Assembly (NCBI GenBank): GCA_028277345.1
Contig: JANQGM010000017.1
Location: 102,316-166,315 of the forward strand
Reading direction: 5' to 3'
Source of the DNA: Candidatus Bipolaricaulota bacterium
GTDB lineage: Bacteria; Bipolaricaulota; Bipolaricaulia; UBA7950; UBA9294
Length of the DNA: 64,000 bases
The translations under genes and the position numbers were made by a program. The notes under the pieces were generated by a model. The model saw only the letters and a program-made list of their open reading frames with translations, had not been told where the DNA came from and ran no database searches. Positions 16,216-24,935 of this stretch are shown here, piece by piece (positions within the stretch are counted from its first letter, which is position 1; every line of letters starts with the position of its first letter).

Positions 16216-17166
16216 ATGGACCTGAATGCGGTTAGCTCAAGAACACAAACGATCATCGATGAAGTCTCCCGCATCATCGTGGGCAAGGAAAACGTCCTTC
16301 GCCAGGTGATGGTCGGCATCTTGGCCAGCGGGCACATCCTGTTCGAGGATTTTCCCGGCCTTGCGAAGACGCTGATCGCTCGCAGTTTCGCTCAAGTGTT
16401 GGGCATTGACTTTCGCCGCATTCAGTTCACCCCCGACCTGCTTCCCACGGATATCACCGGCTCTCATATCTTTAATCGAGAGCGCGGGGCTTTCGAGCTT
16501 TCACCCGGGCCGATCTTTGCGAACATCATCTTGGCGGATGAGATCAATCGTGCAACCCCCAAGACCCAATCGGCGCTATTGGAAGCCATGCAGGAAGGGC
16601 AGGTCTCCATTGCCGGAGACACCATGACGCTTCCCCCTCCCTTTATCGTCATCGCCACCCAGAACCCCATCGAATACGAGGGAACGTTTCCTCTCCCGGA
16701 AGCTCAACTCGATCGTTTCATGATCCGTCTTTCGGTCGGGTATCCGACCGAAGAGCAAGAAGTCGAGATTTTGCAACGCCGAGTAGAGCGAAAGCACGAT
16801 GACATGCAACTCAACACGCTCTCCTCAGCTGAGGAGCTCTTGGGCATGCGAACCACGATGGAAGACGTACTCGTCCACTCGGATCTTGAGAAATACATCG
16901 TGGCCATCGTCAATGGAACCCGCAAGCACCAGAGCATCCATGTCGGAGCAAGCCCCCGCGCATCCCTGGCACTGATCAAGCTTGCACGCGCAAACGCAGC
17001 GATCGCTGGCCGGGATTTCGTCCTGCCTGATGATGTGAAGGAATATGCCGTACCTGTGCTGGCCCATCGCATCATTCTCAGTCCTGAGCTCTGGTCGAAG
17101 CGCGTTACTGAAGCCGATGTCGTCAACAGCATCGTCTCCATGACACCTGTGCCGAAAGTCTCATAA
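16216..17166 (+). CDS. MoxR-family AAA+ ATPase
   Basis: 316 residues, standard for MoxR. Walker A variant EDFPGLAKT (~47-55), Walker B IILADEINRATPKTQSALLEAMQE, sensor 1 IATQNPIEYEGTFPLPEAQLDRF, and C-terminal sensor 2 with ASPRASLALIK. MoxR ATPases act as chaperone-like remodelers for partner DUF58/VWA proteins. The start follows directly on the upstream stop with AGGAGG 6 nt before ATG. It is the only MoxR in the window although two DUF58 modules are present, so it may serve both. Confidence 0.95.
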   Translation: MDLNAVSSRTQTIIDEVSRIIVGKENVLRQVMVGILASGHILFEDFPGLAKTLIARSFAQVLGIDFRRIQFTPDLLPTDITGSHIFNRERGAFELSPGPIFANIILADEINRATPKTQSALLEAMQEGQVSIAGDTMTLPPPFIVIATQNPIEYEGTFPLPEAQLDRFMIRLSVGYPTEEQEVEILQRRVERKHDDMQLNTLSSAEELLGMRTTMEDVLVHSDLEKYIVAIVNGTRKHQSIHVGASPRASLALIKLARANAAIAGRDFVLPDDVKEYAVPVLAHRIILSPELWSKRVTEADVVNSIVSMTPVPKVS

Positions 17167-17168
17167 GA

Positions 17169-18452
17169 ATGAAACGCCGCAGTTTTCTTCCGCTTGGGAT
17201 TGGCCTCATCGTACTGGCGCTTGGCTTGCTCTTCACGCAGGCCTCGCTCATTGCACTGGCGATTCCCCTGGTGATGTATAGCTGCATTCATTCGATCTCG
17301 TCTTTCGGCCTCGAAGCTCCCGTCATTCGTGTGTCGCGTGCGATCAGCAAACACCGAGCTGCTGAGGGAGAAGAGATCGACATTCGACTCACACTCGTTT
17401 CCGATCAAGCCAATCGAAAGGTCCGAATCGCCATCAGCGATCTCTTTCCCAACATAGCCGATCTGGTCGATGGAACGCCCGGTTTTTTCGGCAAGATCGC
17501 TCCAGGAGAAACTCTCGATCTCAACTACCGCCTCTCGCTACCGAGAGGCTGGCACAGCTTCGACGGCGTAAGTCTCACCGTGTGGTCTTCATGGGGCATC
17601 GCCAGCAAGTCAGACGCGCTCAAGGAAGCGGACAACGTCATCGTTCATCCACGAACCGAGCGCCTAGCCCCCATTCCCATTCATCCGCGCCGCACGCGCG
17701 CCTTTGCCGGTTCAATCCGTGCGAATCTGGGTGGACAAGGAATGGACTTCTTCGGCTGCCGGTCCTATGTCCCTGGTGACGACATTCGCCGTATCAATTG
17801 GCGCGCCTACGCGCGGCAAGATACGCTGATCATCAATGAATATGAGCTGGAGCGAATCGCCGACGTCAGTGTGGTCGTCGACGCACGATTGATGGCGCAT
17901 TCCCAACTGGAGTTCGATACAACGTTCGATCACTGCGCGCGAGCGGCAGGAAGCCTGTCCCAATCCTTCCTCGATCGTGGCAATATCGTAGGGTTGCTTG
18001 TCTACGGCAACTACCTCCAATGGGTCTTCCCTGGAACCGGACGCAGCCAGCAACAGCGCATTCTCGACAGCCTCGCGAAGTCCGAGCCTGCTGAAAAAGC
18101 GGTGTTTGAAGATTTGCGAAAGCTGCCGACTCGGCTTTTCCCCGCCCAGTCTCAGATCGTCTTGATCAGTCCTCTCGTTGACGAGGATGACGTCGAAGTG
18201 GTCTCAATTCTCGTCGATCGCGGCTATTCGCTCCTTCTCATTTGTCCCCATGCCGGCCAGTGGCAAGATGCTCAATTGGGAGATGCCGCCCCATCAAGCT
18301 TGGCGAAGCGGATGACAAGGCTCCAGCGGGAGATTTTCCTCGCGACCCTCATTCGAACGGGGACACAAGTTGTCGATTGGGACGTCGCAGAGCCTATCTC
18401 CGTGGCCATTGAGCATGCCCTCGGGAATCCCTACGCTCGGAGGCAATCATGA
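17169..18452 (+). CDS. DUF58 membrane-anchored VWA-like protein, copy A
   Basis: 427 residues. Two N-terminal hydrophobic segments (~8-42) anchor the protein; a beta-rich region follows; the DUF58 signature FFGCRSYVPGDDIRRINWRA is near residue 200, then a VWA-like Rossmann region (ADVSVVVDARL). DUF58 proteins are the usual clients of MoxR. Starts 2 nt after the MoxR stop. Strongly similar to the protein at 22329-23615, including IPIHPxRTRAFAGxIRA and VFPGxGRxQ segments. Confidence 0.9.
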   Translation: MKRRSFLPLGIGLIVLALGLLFTQASLIALAIPLVMYSCIHSISSFGLEAPVIRVSRAISKHRAAEGEEIDIRLTLVSDQANRKVRIAISDLFPNIADLVDGTPGFFGKIAPGETLDLNYRLSLPRGWHSFDGVSLTVWSSWGIASKSDALKEADNVIVHPRTERLAPIPIHPRRTRAFAGSIRANLGGQGMDFFGCRSYVPGDDIRRINWRAYARQDTLIINEYELERIADVSVVVDARLMAHSQLEFDTTFDHCARAAGSLSQSFLDRGNIVGLLVYGNYLQWVFPGTGRSQQQRILDSLAKSEPAEKAVFEDLRKLPTRLFPAQSQIVLISPLVDEDDVEVVSILVDRGYSLLLICPHAGQWQDAQLGDAAPSSLAKRMTRLQREIFLATLIRTGTQVVDWDVAEPISVAIEHALGNPYARRQS

Positions 18453-18967
18453 AGCGCCTCAGCATCGTGCTATTCTCTGCAAGCGCACTTTCGCTGGCGA
18501 TCGCGGCATTCATCGCCGACAGCATCGGCCTTGGCATCGTTTCGCTCCTGCTTCCCATCGGCATCTGGGCCTCGGTTACCCAGCTTCGAATCCGACTGTT
18601 GCACGACGTGCTCTTAATCGCGATCGCCGTCCTCGCCACACTGAGCGTGTTCGTGGGCGTTCCATTTGCAATCTCCCTTCCATCGCTCACGCTTGCCCTA
18701 TTCGCGTGGCACGGCCTTGTGGAATACGTCGAACTGGATGGTATGGAGAGTGATCCAGGGAGTCAAAGGCAGTTCTGTCGGCGCTATGGTCTGATCGCAC
18801 TGTCCATCGCACTCGCCTTAACGGTCATCCTCGTACTGGTATCTCGAATCCACCTCGCATTGAACTTCGGCATGGCTCTCAGCCTGGCGTTTCTGGCCTA
18901 TGGAGCGCTCATGGCATTTCTCGCACTGACAGGCCGCCAGCACCCTAGGAACGATCCCTTCCAATAG
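18449..18967 (+). CDS. Membrane protein closing the MoxR-DUF58 operon, copy A
   Basis: 172 residues and four or five TM segments, no recognised domain. It overlaps the DUF58 stop by ATGA. The paralogue at 23612-24217 has the same position and a matching segment (RYGLIALSIALALTVILVLV vs RYSLRAYVIAGLGVGLVFLV). Probably an integral partner of the complex. Confidence 0.65.
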   Translation: MKRLSIVLFSASALSLAIAAFIADSIGLGIVSLLLPIGIWASVTQLRIRLLHDVLLIAIAVLATLSVFVGVPFAISLPSLTLALFAWHGLVEYVELDGMESDPGSQRQFCRRYGLIALSIALALTVILVLVSRIHLALNFGMALSLAFLAYGALMAFLALTGRQHPRNDPFQ

Positions 18968-19007
18968 TTCTCCCCGCACCAGCCTCCGTTGACGCAGGCC
19001 CATCGGA

Positions 19008-19035
19008 TTGCGCTAGGCGGGATACCATCTATAAT
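19008..19035 (+). promoter_or_regulatory. Promoter of aspS
   Basis: TTGCGC (19008-19013), 16-nt spacer, consensus TATAAT (19030-19035). The aspS start at 19069 has AAAGGAG upstream. Confidence 0.6.
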
Positions 19036-19068
19036 CTGTCCCATTGCAGTTTCAAAAGGAGAGTCACC

Positions 19069-20814
19069 ATGCGAACGAACTATTGCGCACATCTGTCGAC
19101 GGCAGATCTGGGACAAACCGTGACCCTCGCTGGTTGGGTCAATCGACGCCGGGATTTCGGCGCCATCACGTTTGTCGATCTGCGAGATCGATCCGGACTT
19201 GTCCAATTATTGTTCGACGGTGATTCGGTGGGCCTGGAGCAGGCCCACACCCTCAACCGAGAAGACGTCGTCCAAGTGACCGGCACGGTTGCCGAGCGCA
19301 GTGCTGACAATGTCAATCCCGACATGGCGACAGGTCAGATCGAGATTCATGTCAGTGCATTGACGATCCTCAATCGCTCAAAGACCCCTCCGTTCCTCGT
19401 GGAAGGCGATGGGTCGGATACGACGGAGGAAACGCGTTTGCGGTACCGCTATGTCGACCTGAGACGGGAGACCATGCAAAAGAGCCTTGCGATGCGCCAT
19501 CGCATCGCCAAGAGCATTCGCGACTACTTCTCGGAGCAGGAGTTCTTGGAGATCGAAACGCCGAATTTGACCAAATCAACGCCAGAGGGTGCGCGCGATT
19601 TCCTCGTGCCCAGCCGGCTCCATCCGGGATCGTTCTATGCCTTGCCTCAGTCTCCCCAGCTGTTCAAGCAGCTCTTTATGATCGGAGGCATGGATCGCTA
19701 CTATCAGATCGCCAAGTGCTTCCGCGACGAAGCGCTTCGCGCCGACCGACAGCCCGAGTTTACGCAGCTGGATATGGAGATGGCATTCCCCAACGGCAAG
19801 GATGAGATCCTTGAAGTCCTCGAAGGCGTGTTCGCTCGCATCTTCAAAGAGAACCTCGGCTTGGAGCTTTCACTTCCCTTCCCCCGACTGACGCATGCGG
19901 AGGCCATGCGCCGGTTTGGAACCGACAAACCGGACTTGCGGTTCGGAATGGAGATTCAGGACATCTCCACGCGGGTCGCGGAGTGCGGCTTCAAGGTCTT
20001 CTCAGGGGCCGTCGCCTCAGGCGGGACCGTCGCCGGCATCTGCGCTAAAGGCTGCGCGAGTTATTCGCGGTCGGTTCTCGATCAGTTGCAGGATATTGCC
20101 GTGCAAGCGGGCGCCAAGGGCATGGCGTGGCTGAAGGTTGAGACAGACGGAATCAACGCGCCAATTGCCAAGTTCTTCGACGAGGGCGAGTTGAAGGACC
20201 TTGCCAAAGCCTTCGATGCCGAAGCTGGAGATTTGATCCTCATCCTCGCCGGCCAGGGGATCGAGGCTCCTCTCGGCGCTCTGCGGCTGGAGATCGCCAA
20301 GCGCGAGAATCTGGCTGCAGATGAATGGAACTTCCTTTGGGTCACGGATTTCCCGATGTTCGAATTGAACGAGGAAGGATCCATCACCAGTTCGCACCAT
20401 CCGTTCACCTCGCCGCTGGACGAGGATTTGGATCGCTTGGAAGCCGAGCCATTGAACATCGCTTCCAATGCCTATGATCTTGTGCTCAACGGCACCGAAC
20501 TCGGGAGCGGGAGCATCCGTATTCATCAGCGGGAGCTTCAAGAACGCATCTTCAATCTTCTCGGCATCTCCGCTGAGGAGGCAGAGCTACGCTTCGGGTT
20601 CTTCCTTCGCGCACTCGACTATGGCGCGCCGCCTCATGGCGGATTCGCCTTCGGGCTGGATCGACTCGTGATGCTGATGGCCGGCATGTCGTCGCTTCGT
20701 GATGTGCTTGCCTTCCCCAAGACTGCGGCTGGCGTCTGCTTGTTGACCGAGGCGCCAATGCCTGTCGCAGACGAGCAATTGTCCGAACTCGGGCTTCAAA
20801 CTCAGTCTGGATGA
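19069..20814 (+). CDS. aspS: Aspartyl-tRNA synthetase
   Basis: 581 residues, the size of the bacterial-type AspRS with a GAD insertion. N-terminal OB fold (VTLAGWVNRRRDFGAITFVDLRD), class II motif 2 (CFRDEALRADRQPEFTQLD) and motif 3 (GGFAFGLDRLVMLMAG). It charges tRNA-Asp, or Asp and Asn if non-discriminating, which cannot be decided here. Own promoter and AAAGGAG site. The first gene of the second DUF4129/DUF58 module overlaps its stop by ATGA, so a housekeeping synthetase drives that module. Confidence 0.97.
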   Translation: MRTNYCAHLSTADLGQTVTLAGWVNRRRDFGAITFVDLRDRSGLVQLLFDGDSVGLEQAHTLNREDVVQVTGTVAERSADNVNPDMATGQIEIHVSALTILNRSKTPPFLVEGDGSDTTEETRLRYRYVDLRRETMQKSLAMRHRIAKSIRDYFSEQEFLEIETPNLTKSTPEGARDFLVPSRLHPGSFYALPQSPQLFKQLFMIGGMDRYYQIAKCFRDEALRADRQPEFTQLDMEMAFPNGKDEILEVLEGVFARIFKENLGLELSLPFPRLTHAEAMRRFGTDKPDLRFGMEIQDISTRVAECGFKVFSGAVASGGTVAGICAKGCASYSRSVLDQLQDIAVQAGAKGMAWLKVETDGINAPIAKFFDEGELKDLAKAFDAEAGDLILILAGQGIEAPLGALRLEIAKRENLAADEWNFLWVTDFPMFELNEEGSITSSHHPFTSPLDEDLDRLEAEPLNIASNAYDLVLNGTELGSGSIRIHQRELQERIFNLLGISAEEAELRFGFFLRALDYGAPPHGGFAFGLDRLVMLMAGMSSLRDVLAFPKTAAGVCLLTEAPMPVADEQLSELGLQTQSG

Positions 20815-21710
20815 GATCGGCAACCCGGGTCGAACGTGCGTTCCTCGTCCTTGCCGTTGCCGCATGCCTCGTGCTCGCGGTTGTGCTAATTGGGAGCTTG
20901 GATGAGATCACGTTTCGACCCGGGAGGCCGTTGGTCCGCTCGGCACCCGATACTGAAGCGGAGTCAACACAAGCCGTATCAACTCAGCGACTCACTCGAG
21001 GAGAGCTGATCGCGGCCTATGCCCTCGCAGGTTTCACGCTTCTTTCAATCGGAGGCGTCGTTCTGTTTCGTCGGCTTCGCCGACAATTCCTGCAGTACTT
21101 GTTCTTCTTTGCGGCCTCCGTCCTGCCGCTTCTGCTGGGCGCCTTCCTTCTGGCCCGGTTGTTTGCTCCGCGCCTTTCCGACTCGCCCGAGGTGGCCGCC
21201 GAAGGCCCATTGCTCACGAGCCCTCTCTTGTCGAACCCTCCGACTTGGCTCCTTGCTGCGGCCTCCGGTCTGCTCTCACTGTTCATCCTGTGCACCATTG
21301 TGTTCTTGCTCAAACGATGGCACTCCATTCGTCGCCATCTCGCTGAACGGTCGCAGGAGAAAGCCCAACAGGAGATTCAGCTGGAGACATTGGCAGATTA
21401 TGCGAGAAAGACAGCCACACGCATTCGCAAGGGGAACCCACTTCGAGGAGAAGTCATCCGCTGCTATCAAGAGATGGATCGGCTGCTTGCACGAGCAACC
21501 CCCTTCAAACCCACGTATCTCACCCCTCGCGAATTCGAGAAGTCCCTCCTGAATCGTGGCATTGATTCGGAACATGTGCGTCAACTGACAGAGTTATTCG
21601 AGCTTGTTCGGTATGGCTCCCGGGATGACGAGCAACTCGCCGAACGTGCGCTCACGTGTCTAGATCAAATCGAGGCTCGCTATGGATCACAAGACCCGAG
21701 CAAAGCCTAA
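20811..21710 (+). CDS. DUF4129 membrane protein, copy B
   Basis: 299 residues. TM segments near 10-30, 65-85, 90-115 and 150-172, then a soluble DUF4129-type domain with YLTPREFEKSLLNRG and ERALTCLDQIE matching copy A. It overlaps the aspS stop by 4 nt (ATGA) and the next gene by 29 nt. Presumed component of the second MoxR-associated complex; function unknown. Confidence 0.7.
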   Translation: MRSATRVERAFLVLAVAACLVLAVVLIGSLDEITFRPGRPLVRSAPDTEAESTQAVSTQRLTRGELIAAYALAGFTLLSIGGVVLFRRLRRQFLQYLFFFAASVLPLLLGAFLLARLFAPRLSDSPEVAAEGPLLTSPLLSNPPTWLLAAASGLLSLFILCTIVFLLKRWHSIRRHLAERSQEKAQQEIQLETLADYARKTATRIRKGNPLRGEVIRCYQEMDRLLARATPFKPTYLTPREFEKSLLNRGIDSEHVRQLTELFELVRYGSRDDEQLAERALTCLDQIEARYGSQDPSKA

Positions 21711-22332
21711 AGCAGGGGTTTGGAGAATCTCTCTCTTCATCGTCGCCCTGCTGGCGCTCACATGTGTCTTTCTCTTCATCTACCGAGATGCACTTCATCA
21801 TCATGTCGTTGGACCTGCCTTGGAGGCGTATTTCCACGTTCGATACTACTTGACGTTTATTCCTCAGGGACTTCTATGGGGACTGCCGTTTGCGGTCTTG
21901 GGGTTCATCGCGCTACGCCGCTTGGTCCGACATTCCCGTTCCGGTTCGGAGGATCTCTCACCTTCCGTACAACCCTACTACACACAGTCGCCCGCATCCG
22001 CTGAGCTGGAAAAACTCGATGCGCTGATCCAGCGCGCACGGCACAGCCGATTTGCACGCGTTCGCGTCGCTCGCACGTTGAGCGAAATTGCCGTGCGTTT
22101 AATTGCCCAAAACGAAGGAATCCCCGTGGCGACGGCACGCAATCGCCTTTCAGGAGGAATCTGGAGATCGACGACAGCTGTGCACGAGTTCCTCATCCCC
22201 CGCAGGCACTACGCCTCACGGGCCAAAGCAGCTGAGTTCCACGAGGCCCTGCATGAGACCATCCGCTATTTGGAATCCTACGATCAGTTCGAAGCGCCCT
22301 CCACACAACAGGAGCAAAAGGAGATGCCGTGA
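21682..22332 (+). CDS. Two-TM membrane protein, copy B
   Basis: 216 residues. TM segments ~14-34 and ~54-75, then a cytosolic helical tail (LSEIAVRLIAQNEGIPVATA). Counterpart of 15631-16215. The coding region begins 29 nt inside the upstream gene, so the two are translationally coupled. No domain recognised. Confidence 0.65.
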   Translation: MDHKTRAKPKAGVWRISLFIVALLALTCVFLFIYRDALHHHVVGPALEAYFHVRYYLTFIPQGLLWGLPFAVLGFIALRRLVRHSRSGSEDLSPSVQPYYTQSPASAELEKLDALIQRARHSRFARVRVARTLSEIAVRLIAQNEGIPVATARNRLSGGIWRSTTAVHEFLIPRRHYASRAKAAEFHEALHETIRYLESYDQFEAPSTQQEQKEMP

Positions 22333-23615
22333 GCACGCGCTTTCGATTTCGCATCAGCTTCGCGCTGTCCCTGGCTCTGCTTGTCGCCGGATTACTTCTC
22401 AAGCATTCTCGGCTCGCTCTTCTATCGCTGCCCGGATTCTTCTATGCGTTTGGATTGCTGGTATCTCACCTCCTGCTTCCCGGATCTTCCTATCGAGTCA
22501 GCCGCACACTGAGCCGATCACGTATGGTGGAAGGTGATTCGACGCAGATCACCGTCGAACTAGAAGCTCCTGAGTCCTCCACAGCGACAATTCTCGTGGA
22601 GGATTCGCCCCCAAGCGGGGCAGTCCTGCTTTCCGGAGATCCTCGATTCATCGGACGAATCGCCCCGGAGCAGAAGGAACAAGTGCTTCGATACACGATC
22701 CAGGGACGTCGCGGAGAGCATGAGTTCGCGCCGTTGCGCGTGACGACATGGCCCTGGTTCGGGCTCGCCTTCGCAGAGTCGCATGTTCATGCTCCTGGAG
22801 ATCTGAGGGTCCTTCCCCATGTAGAGGGAATCGATGAAATCCCCATCCATCCGCCTCGCACGCGAGCCTTCGCTGGCCCTATCCGTGCGCACGCACCCGG
22901 CTCTGGAATCGAGTTTTATGGCTGCCGCAACTACACACCGGGAGATGACATCCGCCGCATCAACTGGCGGGCGTTCGCCAGGACCGATGAACTTGTAATC
23001 TGCGATTTCGAACAGGAGCAGATTGCGGACGTGAGTTTGATTCTCGATGCTCGGCGGCGTTCTCATGCACAAATCGGCGAGGTATCCACATTCGAGGCAG
23101 CGATCCGCGCATCCGCAAGTCTGTCACACAGCTTCTGCATCCAAGGGCACAGTACCGGACTTCTCATCTATGGAGATACCATCGATTGGGTCTTCCCTGG
23201 CATTGGCCGCGCGCAGGATGACCGTATCCAGGATGCCCTCAGCCATGCCAGACTCGCGGACAAACTCCCCTTCGAAGAGCTTCGGAGAATCCCTACGCGC
23301 TTGTTCCCCGCCCGATCGCAATTGGTGCTCATCAGCTGCCAGTTGGACGATGATGACATCGAGACGCTTGCCCTTCTCAAGGAACGGGGCTATGCCCTTC
23401 TCCTGATCTCCGTCAACACGATCCCACTGGAATGCGACCACCTTCCCGGACTTGACGCGGAGACGGAGGCCGTACGTATCGCACAGTTGCGAAGGGGTTT
23501 ATACCACCGTTCTCTGCTGCGTTTTGGTCTGGATGTCGTCGATTGGGATCCCCGATTCCCCCTTAGACACGCCCTCAGACAAGTGGCCTTGCATCGAGGG
23601 AGGCAATCCCGATGA
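22329..23615 (+). CDS. DUF58 membrane-anchored protein, copy B
   Basis: 428 residues starting with GTG overlapping the upstream stop (GTGA). N-terminal TM pair (~8-45), beta-rich middle, DUF58 motif FYGCRNYTPGDDIRRINWRA, then VWA-like IADVSLILDAR. Same length and order as copy A. No MoxR gene lies between this gene and its upstream partner, unlike copy A, so its ATPase must act in trans or be absent. Confidence 0.88.
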   Translation: MSTRFRFRISFALSLALLVAGLLLKHSRLALLSLPGFFYAFGLLVSHLLLPGSSYRVSRTLSRSRMVEGDSTQITVELEAPESSTATILVEDSPPSGAVLLSGDPRFIGRIAPEQKEQVLRYTIQGRRGEHEFAPLRVTTWPWFGLAFAESHVHAPGDLRVLPHVEGIDEIPIHPPRTRAFAGPIRAHAPGSGIEFYGCRNYTPGDDIRRINWRAFARTDELVICDFEQEQIADVSLILDARRRSHAQIGEVSTFEAAIRASASLSHSFCIQGHSTGLLIYGDTIDWVFPGIGRAQDDRIQDALSHARLADKLPFEELRRIPTRLFPARSQLVLISCQLDDDDIETLALLKERGYALLLISVNTIPLECDHLPGLDAETEAVRIAQLRRGLYHRSLLRFGLDVVDWDPRFPLRHALRQVALHRGRQSR

Positions 23616-24217
23616 TCGGCTATGCCATTGCACTCTCCGCCTTCGGATGGGTTCCTCTGATCAGTTTCGCACTTCTGTCAGGACGCTTCCTCCTTGCTGG
23701 GGGCGCTTCGTTGCTCGGCATTGGATGGCTCGTGGGGCTTGTCGTTCGATGGCGTCCAGGAGTTCTCGCGGTCGGCCTGGTTCCCATCGTAGGGTTTTGC
23801 ATCTTCGCTCTTCAAGTTGGAACACCGTTTCTCTTTTGCGTTACCTGTTTTGCCTTCGCACTTCACAGCTGGGATCTAGCGGTCGTTTCGCGCGGATTTC
23901 CTGATCGCTCGCATTCGGCGACCCGACGACTCATACATCGGTACAGTCTTCGTGCGTATGTGATCGCTGGCCTCGGAGTCGGTCTCGTTTTTCTTGTGCG
24001 CCGGCTGTCCGTTGAACTTTCATTCGGGACCGCATTTCTTGGGCTTGTCGTGCTGCTTATTCTTCTTCGCACGATCTACCGCCGTGCGAAGAACCTGATC
24101 CATACTCCACCCTCAGAGACGGAACACCGCAGGCAACGTCGGCTCAAGAAAAAAGCGGACGGCCATGGCCGCCCGCTCGAAGAATTCAAACGTATGCTCC
24201 GGAGATTATCGCGGTAG
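23612..24217 (+). CDS. Membrane protein closing the second DUF58 module, copy B
   Basis: 201 residues with five or more predicted TM segments and a basic C-terminal tail (RRQRRLKKKADGHGRP). It overlaps the DUF58 stop by ATGA. Its 3' end overlaps the convergent secreted PKD gene by 12 nt and contains the terminator of that minus-strand operon. Counterpart of 18449-18967; no domain recognised. Confidence 0.65.
   Translation: MIGYAIALSAFGWVPLISFALLSGRFLLAGGASLLGIGWLVGLVVRWRPGVLAVGLVPIVGFCIFALQVGTPFLFCVTCFAFALHSWDLAVVSRGFPDRSHSATRRLIHRYSLRAYVIAGLGVGLVFLVRRLSVELSFGTAFLGLVVLLILLRTIYRRAKNLIHTPPSETEHRRQRRLKKKADGHGRPLEEFKRMLRRLSR
24149..24176 (-). terminator. Terminator of the secreted-protein operon, inside an opposite-strand gene
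   Basis: On the minus strand GCGGGCGGCC-AT-GGCCGTCCGC (one internal mismatch) is followed by TTTTTT. It lies 30 nt beyond the stop of the gene at 24206 and inside the 3' coding end of 23612-24217. Confidence 0.6.
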
Positions 24218-24898
24218 CGTCAATGCCCCCGTGATTCCCATGACATGACGCGTGCCACTCGAATAGCCGGACACCTCGCCGTACAGCGTCGGCAAGATTG
24301 ACGTATACGCAGGGCGCAGCCGGTATGAGAAGGTTGCCGTCTCATCGGCTTCGTACATACTCATCCAGACAATTTCGATCTGCCGCTCGTCCATATTCGG
24401 GCGAGCCAAGGCGCCACCGGCATCCACGATCTCCACCGCCCAGCCATCCGGGATGTTTTCCTCGATGCCCACCGAAGAGAACCGCTCGTTCATGGTGACG
24501 GTGATCAAAACGTAGATTGCGCCATCCGACTCCACGAGCAGTTCTCTCACGGCCACTGCGGGAACGGCTCCCACGACGATGCCTTGCTTGGCAACGCTGG
24601 TGCGGCCGCCGGCATCACGCACCGTGAGGACGACTTCATAGAATCCATCCTCATCAAACGAGTACGTCACCAGTTCCTGATCCGTATCGAATTCGGGGTC
24701 TCCATCGTTGTCGAAGTCCCAATAGTAGGTAAAGTCGCTGGAGCCCAAGCACGACTGGCAAACCTCGAAGTTGATGATCTCGCCAGCCTCGGGATTGTAG
24801 GTGGATGGGTCGAAGTCCGCCTCAAATGCGGATGCAGTCGCGGCGAACACAAGAATCAGACCGATCGACCCTAAGTGCGCGATCCATCTGTTTTTCAT
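24206..24898 (-). CDS. Secreted PKD-domain protein with LPxGW-type module
   Basis: 230 residues with a signal peptide (cleavage near ASAF). Residues ~25-110 form a PKD domain (YYWDFDNDGDPEFDT, DGFYEVVLTVRDAGG). Residues ~115-230 are an immunoglobulin-like module with GIEENIPDGWAVEIVDAGGA then EIVWMSMYEADETATFSYRL, also present once in the 720-aa protein and twice in the 737-aa protein upstream. AGGAGGGGG precedes the ATG. Last gene of the three-gene operon; probably a surface or secreted binding protein. Confidence 0.75.
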   Translation of the reverse strand: MKNRWIAHLGSIGLILVFAATASAFEADFDPSTYNPEAGEIINFEVCQSCLGSSDFTYYWDFDNDGDPEFDTDQELVTYSFDEDGFYEVVLTVRDAGGRTSVAKQGIVVGAVPAVAVRELLVESDGAIYVLITVTMNERFSSVGIEENIPDGWAVEIVDAGGALARPNMDERQIEIVWMSMYEADETATFSYRLRPAYTSILPTLYGEVSGYSSGTRHVMGITGALTLPR

Positions 24899-24935
24899 TC
24901 CCCCTCCTTCTTATCACTTCCACGAACCGCTCCCC

